This document shows, in pieces, positions 48,925 through 58,697 of a stretch of DNA of 64,000 nt (position 1 is its first letter; every line of letters starts with the position of its first letter). Source of the DNA: JACCYJ01 sp038198775. Lineage in GTDB: Bacteria; Actinomycetota; Actinomycetes; Propionibacteriales; Nocardioidaceae. The position numbers and the translations under genes were made by a program. The notes under the pieces were generated by a model. That model had not been told where the DNA came from. It did no database searches and saw only the letters and a list, made by a program, of their open reading frames with translations. Location of the stretch: contig JBBPZV010000044.1 in the NCBI GenBank assembly GCA_038198775.1, positions 186,001 to 250,000 on the forward strand, in the 5' to 3' direction.

Positions 48925-50927
48925 CTGCTCCCGGCACCCGAGGTGACCCCGGACCGCGACAGCCTCGGTTCGACCTGCTGGCGTACCCGAAGCGCGATCT
49001 CGGCGGGCTCGCCCCGGGCGTCGACCACCAGATAGTGCTCCGGGTCCTGCCGGGCCAGGTCCAAGAACGACGCGCGCACCCGCTCGTGGAAGTCGACCGG
49101 CTCCGCCTCCAGCCGGTCGGCGCCGCCCGCCCGGCCGAGGCCGGTGGCGACATCGAGGTCGAGCAGCACGGTGAGATGCGGCCGCAGCCCGCCGGTCGCC
49201 CACCGCGCCAACCGCTCGACCTCCGCGCGGGTCAGCGCCCGGCCGGCTCCCTGGTAGGCCAGGGTGGAGTCCACGTAGCGGTCGGTGATCACGACAGCCC
49301 CGCGGTGCAGGGCGGGCTCGATCACCGCGTCGACTTGTTCGGCCTTGTCGGCGGCGTAGAGCAACGCCTCGGTCCGGTCCGACAGTGGCCCGGTGGCCGG
49401 GTCGAGGAGCACCTGGCGCAGCAACCGCCCCGCCGGGGTGTCGCCGGGCTCGTGGGTCAGCACCACGTTCCAGCCGCGCTCCCCCAGCCAGTCGGCCAGC
49501 GCTCGCGCCTGTGTCGACTTGCCAGCGCCCTCGCCACCCTCGAAGGCGAGGAACAGCCCGTGACCGGAGTAGCGGCCGGGCTCTCCTGCCGGGGCGTCGC
49601 CGGGGTTGAGTTGCTCGGGCAACGCGCCTCCACCCATCTGCCGGTACGCCGCCACGCCGACCCCGGCGGCAACCAGCGCCGCAAGCAGGAAGGTGAGCTG
49701 CGCACCACTGTAGGACAGCGCCACATTGTCGCTGAACCGGATGCGATGGGCGCCGATGCCGCCTGCCAGCAGCGGCGCGGCGGCCAGCACCAGTGCCAGC
49801 GTCAGGCGCACCAGTGACTGCACGAACGCGAACGTGCGACCACGCACCGCCGGATCCACCTCGAGCCCGATCAGCGTGTAGCCGGTGACCCAGGCGACAC
49901 CGGAACAGAACCCGAGGCCGACGGTGAACACCACCGCGAGCGCCAGTTCACCGACCAGGGCGACGACGGCCAGGAAGGCCGCGGCCGCGACCAGCGCGGT
50001 GCCGAACAGCCGGCGCCGGCCCAGCGAACCCAGCAGCTGCGGCCCCAGCCACATCCCGGCCCCGAGCCCGAGGAACACCGCGCCGAACAGCACGCCGTAC
50101 CCCGGGTTCCCTCCCCCGAGGTCGCTGACGTAGACCCGGCCCAACCCGATGACGACGCCGCCGGCCGCGAACGCACCGACGATGCCGACCACGAGCCCCC
50201 GAACCAGCGGGGTACGGCCCGCGTACGACCAGCCGTCGACGATCGAGCGCCACACGCTGCGCTGCTCGCCGACCACGCTGCTGCGCACGGGCAGTCGCAG
50301 GCCGCGGCACACCAGCGAAGCCACGGCGAACGCGATGGCGGTGACGTACAACGCGGGGTCCACCGGCGTGCCCGCGAACCAGCCGAGCGTCGAGTGCAGC
50401 GCCTCGGTGACCAGCGTGACGGCCACGAACAGTCCCGCTGCAGGCACCGCCCCGCCGTATGTTGTGGTCAGGTTGAGTCGGTTGGCGTTGTCGAGGTGCT
50501 CGCGCGGCACCAGGTCGGGGACCAGGGCGTCCTTGGTCGGCAGCCACACCAGGTTGACCGCCTCGACGAGCACGGTGGCCACCAGCAACCAGACGAGGGT
50601 GCCGGCCAGTGGGATGCTGACGAACAGCGCGGCGCGCAACGCCAGTCCGGCGACGAGCGTCGAGCGCCGGTCCAGCCGGTCCGCCGCATAGCCACCGAGC
50701 GGTCCCACGACCAGCGCGGGCAGCACCCGCACGAACAAGACGCCGGAGATCGCGAAGTTCTTCGCGGCGTAGCCTGCGCCGGCGAGCTCGTTGGCGTACG
50801 CCGTGATCGCGAGCAGTCCGGCCCAGTCGCCGAGCGAGGCCACGCCGAGCGCCACCCACAGCCTCCGGAACGGCGCGATGGCCAGCGTGGAGCGCACGCT
50901 GAGCGGGCTCGCGGCGCGGTCGGGCAC
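48921..50927 (-). CDS. tmk: MFS-domain/thymidylate kinase fusion
   Basis: A 668-residue fusion. Residues about 15-430 form an MFS-like membrane region with ten to twelve helices (RRLWVALGVASLGDWAGLL and onwards). Residues about 457-655 form dTMP kinase: P-loop EGGEGAGKST (463-472), the DR[YH] motif in VVITDRYVDSTLAYQGAGR, and the C-terminal lid. The kinase makes dTDP for DNA synthesis. The fusion is known in streptomycetes and other actinomycetes; whether the MFS part transports anything is unknown. GTG 50927 follows TAGCCT by 7 nt. Confidence 0.94.
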   Translation of the reverse strand: MPDRAASPLSVRSTLAIAPFRRLWVALGVASLGDWAGLLAITAYANELAGAGYAAKNFAISGVLFVRVLPALVVGPLGGYAADRLDRRSTLVAGLALRAALFVSIPLAGTLVWLLVATVLVEAVNLVWLPTKDALVPDLVPREHLDNANRLNLTTTYGGAVPAAGLFVAVTLVTEALHSTLGWFAGTPVDPALYVTAIAFAVASLVCRGLRLPVRSSVVGEQRSVWRSIVDGWSYAGRTPLVRGLVVGIVGAFAAGGVVIGLGRVYVSDLGGGNPGYGVLFGAVFLGLGAGMWLGPQLLGSLGRRRLFGTALVAAAAFLAVVALVGELALAVVFTVGLGFCSGVAWVTGYTLIGLEVDPAVRGRTFAFVQSLVRLTLALVLAAAPLLAGGIGAHRIRFSDNVALSYSGAQLTFLLAALVAAGVGVAAYRQMGGGALPEQLNPGDAPAGEPGRYSGHGLFLAFEGGEGAGKSTQARALADWLGERGWNVVLTHEPGDTPAGRLLRQVLLDPATGPLSDRTEALLYAADKAEQVDAVIEPALHRGAVVITDRYVDSTLAYQGAGRALTRAEVERLARWATGGLRPHLTVLLDLDVATGLGRAGGADRLEAEPVDFHERVRASFLDLARQDPEHYLVVDARGEPAEIALRVRQQVEPRLSRSGVTSGAGSR

Positions 50928-50934
50928 GCTGGCC

Positions 50935-50940
50935 AGGCTA
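50935..50940 (-). promoter_or_regulatory. -10 box of MFS-tmk (leaderless)
   Basis: TAGCCT on the minus strand, 7 nt before the GTG at 50927, within the 40-bp gap after topA. Confidence 0.5.
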
Positions 50941-50967
50941 GGTGACCCGTCGGACGCTCGGCGGGGC

Positions 50968-53571
<2,604 letters not shown>

Positions 53572-53662
53572 GTTCGACCTCTCCTGGGGTAGTTGCGGCG
53601 GGGAGCGTCCGCCACGGTAACGCGCTCCGCAAGTCGTCTGCTCCGGCCGCGTGGCTGACCTC

Positions 53663-53746
53663 CGGCACCGGCCGGGCCGCCGCCGTCGCCGAGTGGCGCA
53701 AATGCGCACTCATCCGGCGGCCTCCGGTGCCGATTTGCGCCACTCG
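53663..53746. repeat. Nested inverted repeats upstream of topA
   Basis: CGAGTGGCGCAAAT (53690-53703) has a perfect 14-bp inverted copy at 53733-53746. In addition CGGCACCGG (53663-53671) has its inverted copy CCGGTGCCG at 53724-53732, directly touching the second long arm. The order is A, B, A', B', so the RNA could form an H-type pseudoknot or two alternative hairpins. It lies in the 209-bp gap between topA and the acetyltransferase remnant. Confidence 0.6.
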
Positions 53747-53780
53747 CGGAGGATCGGTGGCGGAGCGGGGGGATGCAAGG

Positions 53781-54256
53781 ATGGCGGTCGTGCGGATCGC
53801 CGCGATGACCAACGCGTATGCCGCGGACATCGTGACGTGGCGGTACCCCGAGCCGTACGACTGCTACGACATGACCGGCGCCGACCCGGCCGACCTGGTC
53901 GCCCCGCCGTCGGGCTACTTCGCGCTGCTTGCCGCAGGCACCTTGATCGGGTTCCGGTCCTTCGGCGGGGACGGCGGGTCCCCGGGTGGCGGTACGGCGA
54001 CTCGGCGCTCGACACCGGCGGTGGCCTGCGGCCGGCCCTCACCGGGCGGGGCCTGGGCAGGGAGGCGATCGCCACCGGTCTCGCCTTTGGGCGGGAGCGG
54101 TTCGCGCCGGCGGCGTTCCGGGTCACGATCGCGTCCTTCAACCTGCGCGCCCGCCGCGTCGTCGAGTCGCTCGGGTTCCGCGCGGTGGCGCAGTTCGACG
54201 CCGCCGGCGACGGGCGCAGCTTCCACGTGCTGGTGCGCCCCGAGCGGGGCGGCTGA
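53781..54256 (+). pseudogene. GNAT acetyltransferase, frameshifted
   Basis: A GNAT-family acetyltransferase split between two frames. The first half starts at ATG 53781 (MAVVRIAAMTNAYAADIVTW, ending GTLIGFRSFGGDGG) and the second continues in the +1-shifted frame (VPGWRYGDSALDTGGGLRP, LTGRGLGREAIATGLAFGR, NLRARRVVESLGFRAVAQF) to the stop at 54256. Adding one G to the GGG run near 53980 would restore a continuous protein of about 158 residues including the acetyl-CoA motif GRGLGREA. It may be a true mutation or a sequencing error. Lies 28 bp before the sulfotransferase-like gene. Confidence 0.75.
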
Positions 54257-54284
54257 ACCGACGGCTCGGGTAGTGTCGCGGCGC

Positions 54285-55409
54285 ATGCCGCGAGTCTTCT
54301 TGCACATCGGGGTGCCCAAGACCGGCACCACCTACCTGCAGGACCTGCTCTTTCGCCACCGCAAGGAGCTGGCCAAGCGCGGCTATCTCTATCCGGGTGC
54401 ATACCCGCAAGCGCACTTCGACGCGGCGGTCGACCTGCGGGAGATGGCCTTCGGGGGCCACGCCGACCCCGGCGTGGCCGGTCGATGGGACCGCATCGCC
54501 CGATCCGCCGCCTCCTGGCGCGGCACCGCGGTGGTGGTGTCGCACGAGCTGCTGGCCGGAGCCAACCAGCGCGCGGTCACTGAGGCCGTCCGGTCGCTGG
54601 CGGGCCACGAGGTGCATGCCGTCGTCACCGCCCGCGACCTCGGCCGCCAGGTGCCCGCGATGTGGCAGGAGTACGTGAAGAACCACGGCACGGTCACCTT
54701 CGCCGAGTACGCCGCCCAGTTGACCCGGACGCCCAGGCAGGGCAGGGAGGCGAAGACCTTCTGGCGCCAGCAGCACCTGGTCGAGGTGCTGCGCCGCTGG
54801 GCCGAGCAGATTCCCGACGACCGGATGCACGTCGTGACGGTGCCGCCTCCCGGCGCCGAGCCGCGGCTGCTGTGGGAGCGCTTCTGTGCCGCCACGACGT
54901 TGCCCGCGGAGGGACTCGACCCGACCCCGGTTGCGGACAACAGCTCCCTGGGGTTCGCCGAGGCCGAGCTGCTGCGCCGGGTCAACATCACGTTCGGCGA
55001 CGGCCTCGACTGGCCGTCGTACGAGGCCACCGTCAAGTCCTGGTTCGCCGAGCAGGTGCTGGCAGGGCACGACAGTGCCGACGTCCCCGGCCTGCCGGTC
55101 GACCGCCGGGAGTGGTTCGAGGAGCAGGCGGCCACGATGGTCGACGACCTGAAGACTTGGGGCTTGCCGGTCTCCGGTGACCTCGCCGACCTGCGCCCCC
55201 GGTGGGCCGACGCCACCGAAGACAATTCCCCCGACGCGGCAGTGCTGCAGGCTGCGGTCGTGGCGCTCGCCAGCGTTCTCACCGAGCGGGCGGGGAGGCA
55301 CTGGACCGGTCGGCAGCTGCGCTACGTCGCACGCGCCCGGCGAAGTCCGCTGGTGCGTCGCCTCCCGGATCCGGTGCAGCGGTGGCTCAGGCGCCTGGCC
55401 AACGGCTGA
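54285..55409 (+). CDS. Sulfotransferase-like protein
   Basis: A 374-residue protein with an N-terminal P-loop like the 5'-phosphosulfate loop of PAPS-dependent sulfotransferases (FLHIGVPKTGTTYLQDLL, PKTGTT at about 11-16). VVTARDLGRQVPAMWQEYVK fits the 3'-phosphate-binding Arg region. The remainder is helical and variable, with an Arg-rich C-terminus. The acceptor (carbohydrate, lipid or small molecule) is unknown, and no PAPS synthesis gene is nearby. ATG 54285 lies 8 nt after TAGTGT. It ends 10 bp from the convergent hppA. A longer in-frame start through the GNAT remnant is explained by the frameshift there. Confidence 0.8.
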   Translation: MPRVFLHIGVPKTGTTYLQDLLFRHRKELAKRGYLYPGAYPQAHFDAAVDLREMAFGGHADPGVAGRWDRIARSAASWRGTAVVVSHELLAGANQRAVTEAVRSLAGHEVHAVVTARDLGRQVPAMWQEYVKNHGTVTFAEYAAQLTRTPRQGREAKTFWRQQHLVEVLRRWAEQIPDDRMHVVTVPPPGAEPRLLWERFCAATTLPAEGLDPTPVADNSSLGFAEAELLRRVNITFGDGLDWPSYEATVKSWFAEQVLAGHDSADVPGLPVDRREWFEEQAATMVDDLKTWGLPVSGDLADLRPRWADATEDNSPDAAVLQAAVVALASVLTERAGRHWTGRQLRYVARARRSPLVRRLPDPVQRWLRRLANG

Positions 55410-55419
55410 TGCCGCGGGC

Positions 55420-57723
55420 TCAGGCCACCGGGGTCGCGGTGGTCGCCTCTTCGGCCTCGGCGCCGATCGCGACGGGGCGCCGCTTGGAGATGTAGACCGC
55501 GACGGCGATGACGAGGGCGGCCACCACCGCGATCGCGATGCGGAGCACGTCGTTCTCACCGCTGCCCACCGACAGCGACACGATGGCCGGTGCGATCAAC
55601 AGCGACACCAGGTTCATCACCTTGATCAGCGGGTTGATCGACGGGCCGGCGGTGTCCTTGAACGGGTCGCCCACCGTGTCGCCGATGATTGTCGCCTCGT
55701 GCGCGGGGGACCCCTTTCCGCCGTGGTGGCCGTCCTCGACCAGCTTCTTGGAGTTGTCCCAGGCACCGCCCGAGTTGGCGAGGAGGATCGCCATCAGCGT
55801 GCCGGCTCCGATGGCGCCGGCGAGGTAGCCGGCGAGCGGGCCGACTCCGAGGCCGAAGCCGACTGCGATCGGGGCCATGATCGCGAGCAGGCCGGGCGTG
55901 GCCAGCTCGCGCAGCGAGTCGCGGGTGCAGATGTCGACCACCCGGCCATACTCGGGGCGCCCGGTGCCCTCCATGATCCCGGGAATCTCGCGGAACTGGC
56001 GGCGCACCTCGAAGACGACGGCGCCGGCGGCCCGGCCGACGGCGTTGATGGCGAGCCCGGAGAAGAGGAACACCACCGCCGCGCCGATCAGCAGGCCCAC
56101 CAAGACGTTTGGGCTGTAGACCTGGGTCGAGAAGGAGTCACCGAGGGGGCCCACGCTGCCGGCATCGGTGACGGCGGTGGCGATCGCCCCGGTGTAGGAG
56201 CCGAACAAGGCCGTGGCGGCGAGCACGGCGGTCGCGATCGCGATGCCTTTGGTGATCGCCTTGGTCGTGTTGCCGACCGCGTCGAGCTCGGTGAGGATCT
56301 GCGCACCCTCGCCTTGGACGTCACCGGACATCTCCGCCACACCCTGCGCGTTGTCCGAGACCGGCCCGAACGTGTCCATGGCGACGATGACACCGACCGT
56401 GGTCAGCAGGCCGGTCCCGGCCAGGGCCACCGCGAACAGCGCGATCGCGACGACGCCGCTGCCCAGCAGGAACGCGCCGTAGACCGCCGCGGCGATCACC
56501 AGGGCGGTGTAGACCGCGGACTCCAGCCCGACCGAGAAGCCGGACAAGATGACTGTGGCGGCACCGGTGAGCGAGGTCTTCCCGACGTCTCGGACGGGGC
56601 GGTGATCGGTGCCGGTGAAGTAGCCGGTGAGCGCCAAGATGACCGCGGCCAGCACGATGCCGATCAGCACCGCGACGGTCGCGATGACACGGGGGTCACC
56701 GCTGTAGCGGGGGGCGTCGGTGAGGTCACCGAACGAGCCGGGCAGGTAGACGAAGGCGGCGAGCGTGCACAGCACGGCGGAGACGGCAGCGGAGATGTAG
56801 AAGGCGCGGTTGATCGTGGTCAGGCCGTTCTCGCCGGGGCGGGGCCGGATGAGGTAGACGCCCATGACCGCTGTCAGCGCGCCGAGCGCGGGCACGATCA
56901 ACGGATAGACGAGCCCCTCCGCGCCGAACGCCGCCTTCCCGAGGATGAGGGCCGCGACCAGCGTCACCGCGTACGACTCGAACAGGTCGGCCGCCATGCC
57001 GGCGCAGTCGCCGACGTTGTCGCCGACGTTGTCCGCGATCGTCGCGGCGTTGCGGGGGTCGTCCTCGGGGATGTTCTGCTCGACCTTGCCCACCAGGTCG
57101 GCTCCCACGTCGGCGGCCTTGGTGAAGATGCCTCCCCCGACCCGCATGAACATCGCCAGCAGCGCGGCCCCGAAGCCGAAGCCCTCCAGCACCGACGGCG
57201 CGTCGCTCTGGTAGATCAGCACCACGACCGCGGCGCCCAGCAGGCCCAGCCCGACCGTGGCCATGCCGACCACGCCACCGGTGCGGAACCCGATCCGCAT
57301 CGCGACGTCGCGCCCCTCACTGCGGGCGGCGGACGCGACCCGCATGTTCGCCTTGACCGCCAACGACATCCCGAAGTAGCCGATCGCGGCGGAGAACCCG
57401 GCGCCGACGAGAAAGAACACCGAGCGGCCGATTCGTACCCCTGCATCACCAGGCAGCACGAACAGCACCAAGAACGCGAGCCCGGCGAACACGGCCAGCG
57501 TGCGGAACTGCCGGGTGAGGTAGGCGGAGGCACCCTCCTGCACCGCCAGGCCGATCGCACGCATGCCCTCGGTGCCCTCGGAGGCCGCGAGTACCTCCTT
57601 GCGGAACGTCGCCGCCATCACCAGGGCCACCGCCGCGACCACCGCGACGACGGCCACCAACGTGATGTTGCCGCCGGACAGCGAGACGTTCACACCGCTC
57701 TCGGCCACGGTCACCCGGGACAT
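55420..57723 (-). CDS. hppA: Membrane-bound proton-translocating pyrophosphatase
   Basis: A 767-residue H+-PPase with about 16 helices. It couples PPi hydrolysis to proton pumping. KAADVGADLVGKVEQNIPED, DNVGDCAGMAADLFESY and GGAWDNSKK are the catalytic segments. The GNTTKAITKG segment carries Lys where K+-dependent enzymes have Ala, so a K+-independent type is predicted. ATG 57723 has a strong SD (GGAGGAGGG). Some in-frame sequence upstream is not conserved. It stands between the sulfotransferase-like gene and the anti-sigma pair, as in streptomycetes. Confidence 0.96.
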   Translation of the reverse strand: MSRVTVAESGVNVSLSGGNITLVAVVAVVAAVALVMAATFRKEVLAASEGTEGMRAIGLAVQEGASAYLTRQFRTLAVFAGLAFLVLFVLPGDAGVRIGRSVFFLVGAGFSAAIGYFGMSLAVKANMRVASAARSEGRDVAMRIGFRTGGVVGMATVGLGLLGAAVVVLIYQSDAPSVLEGFGFGAALLAMFMRVGGGIFTKAADVGADLVGKVEQNIPEDDPRNAATIADNVGDNVGDCAGMAADLFESYAVTLVAALILGKAAFGAEGLVYPLIVPALGALTAVMGVYLIRPRPGENGLTTINRAFYISAAVSAVLCTLAAFVYLPGSFGDLTDAPRYSGDPRVIATVAVLIGIVLAAVILALTGYFTGTDHRPVRDVGKTSLTGAATVILSGFSVGLESAVYTALVIAAAVYGAFLLGSGVVAIALFAVALAGTGLLTTVGVIVAMDTFGPVSDNAQGVAEMSGDVQGEGAQILTELDAVGNTTKAITKGIAIATAVLAATALFGSYTGAIATAVTDAGSVGPLGDSFSTQVYSPNVLVGLLIGAAVVFLFSGLAINAVGRAAGAVVFEVRRQFREIPGIMEGTGRPEYGRVVDICTRDSLRELATPGLLAIMAPIAVGFGLGVGPLAGYLAGAIGAGTLMAILLANSGGAWDNSKKLVEDGHHGGKGSPAHEATIIGDTVGDPFKDTAGPSINPLIKVMNLVSLLIAPAIVSLSVGSGENDVLRIAIAVVAALVIAVAVYISKRRPVAIGAEAEEATTATPVA

Positions 57724-57814
57724 CCACCCTCCTCCGTCACTGGGGACGACCGCCCCGGGATGCGAGTTCGCAACGGCACACCCTACAGGTGGAGGGGTTC
57801 CCCCGGCCCGGGGG

Positions 57815-58240
57815 TCAGGCGCGTCGCCACCGCATGACGACGGTGGTGCCGGCATCGCTGGTCGCGACCGTCACCTCGTCGGAGACTCCTTCGATGAGGC
57901 CGATCGCCTCCGGCAGCGCCAGCATCCCGTCGGGCTGCGCCTCGTGTTCGGCAGCCGCGGCCGCCTCCCAGGCGCCCCGGAACGGCACGAAGTCGCGCAC
58001 CACGACGTCAAGACCGTCGCCGCCGCTCAGCTCGACCTCGACGGCATGCTCGACGCCGTGGTGGAGGTGGGCGGCGACGGCGCGGGCGCAGGCCTCCCCG
58101 GTCGCCAACCGGACGTCGTCCAGCACCTCCTCGCCGATGCCGTTGAGCCGGCCTAGCGCGGCTGCCACCAACCGGACCAGCCGGACGTGGCCGGGGTCAG
58201 GCTTGAGCGCAAGCATGACCGTGGCCGTGGACGCTGGCAT
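57815..58240 (-). CDS. Anti-sigma factor-like ATP-binding protein (BldG partner)
   Basis: A 141-residue protein of the RsbW-like GHKL group by position and sequence: MPASTATVMLALKPDPGHV, then LDDVRLATGEACARAVAAHL and VSDEVTVATSDAGTTVVMRW. The N box is unusual: GEACARAV has Arg where kinases of this fold have the Mg-ATP-binding Asn (E-A-x-x-N-A), and no clear G2 box is visible. It may therefore bind without phosphorylating. It follows the bldG-type gene by 17 bp, like ApgA (SCO3548) beside BldG in Streptomyces. The target sigma factor is unknown. Confidence 0.78.
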   Translation of the reverse strand: MPASTATVMLALKPDPGHVRLVRLVAAALGRLNGIGEEVLDDVRLATGEACARAVAAHLHHGVEHAVEVELSGGDGLDVVVRDFVPFRGAWEAAAAAEHEAQPDGMLALPEAIGLIEGVSDEVTVATSDAGTTVVMRWRRA

Positions 58241-58257
58241 GGAAGGTGGCTCGCGAC

Positions 58258-58596
58258 CTAACCGCCGCGGACCGCGCCGGACACCGAGTCGTGGATGGAG
58301 AAGACCTTGGTCAATCCGGTGATCCGGAAGATCTTGAGCAACCGTTCCTGCGTGCAAACCACCTGCAGGCTCCCGTCGTGAGAGCGCACCCGCTTCAGCC
58401 CGCCGACGAGTACGCCAAGCCCGGTGGAGTCGAGGAACTCGACCTGCTCGACGTCGACGACGATGTTGTAGTGGCCCTGGTCCACCAGCTCGATCAACGC
58501 CTCCCGCAGCTTCGGAGCGGTGTAGACGTCGATCTCGCCGGTCACCGAGACAACCGTGTGATCGCCCTCGCTACGGGTGTTCAACGACAGGTCCAC
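58258..58596 (-). CDS. bldG: STAS-domain anti-sigma factor antagonist, BldG-like
   Basis: A 112-residue STAS protein very like streptomycete BldG: MDLSLNTRSEGDHTVVSVTG, EIDVYTAPKLREALIELV, and the phosphorylation segment FLDSTGLGVLVGGLKRVR with Ser57, the position phosphorylated in BldG. Unphosphorylated antagonist would bind anti-sigma factors and free their sigma factors. In Streptomyces BldG controls development and antibiotic production; here that role is only inferred. GTG 58596 has GAGGGGAG upstream. Cotranscribed with the adjacent anti-sigma-like gene; divergent from the helicase. Confidence 0.92.
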   Translation of the reverse strand: MDLSLNTRSEGDHTVVSVTGEIDVYTAPKLREALIELVDQGHYNIVVDVEQVEFLDSTGLGVLVGGLKRVRSHDGSLQVVCTQERLLKIFRITGLTKVFSIHDSVSGAVRGG

Positions 58597-58697
58597 GACG
58601 CTCCCCTCGACACGATCGGGTGCATTCAACCATGCATGCCGGCAACCCGGACCGTCCTGCGCCGCACAGGTGGGCGGCAGTGACACACTCGGGGACG

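Noticed and set aside
53727..55409. A 560-residue fusion of an acetyltransferase half with the sulfotransferase-like protein
   Set aside because: The joining stretch is the out-of-frame second half of the acetyltransferase; the two genes are separate once the missing G is allowed for.
55177..57837. Very long plus-strand open frame (about 886 codons) opposite hppA
   Set aside because: Antisense to a clearly conserved gene; composition is Arg/Gly/Asp/His-rich as expected from GC-rich codon third-position shadowing, with no domain.
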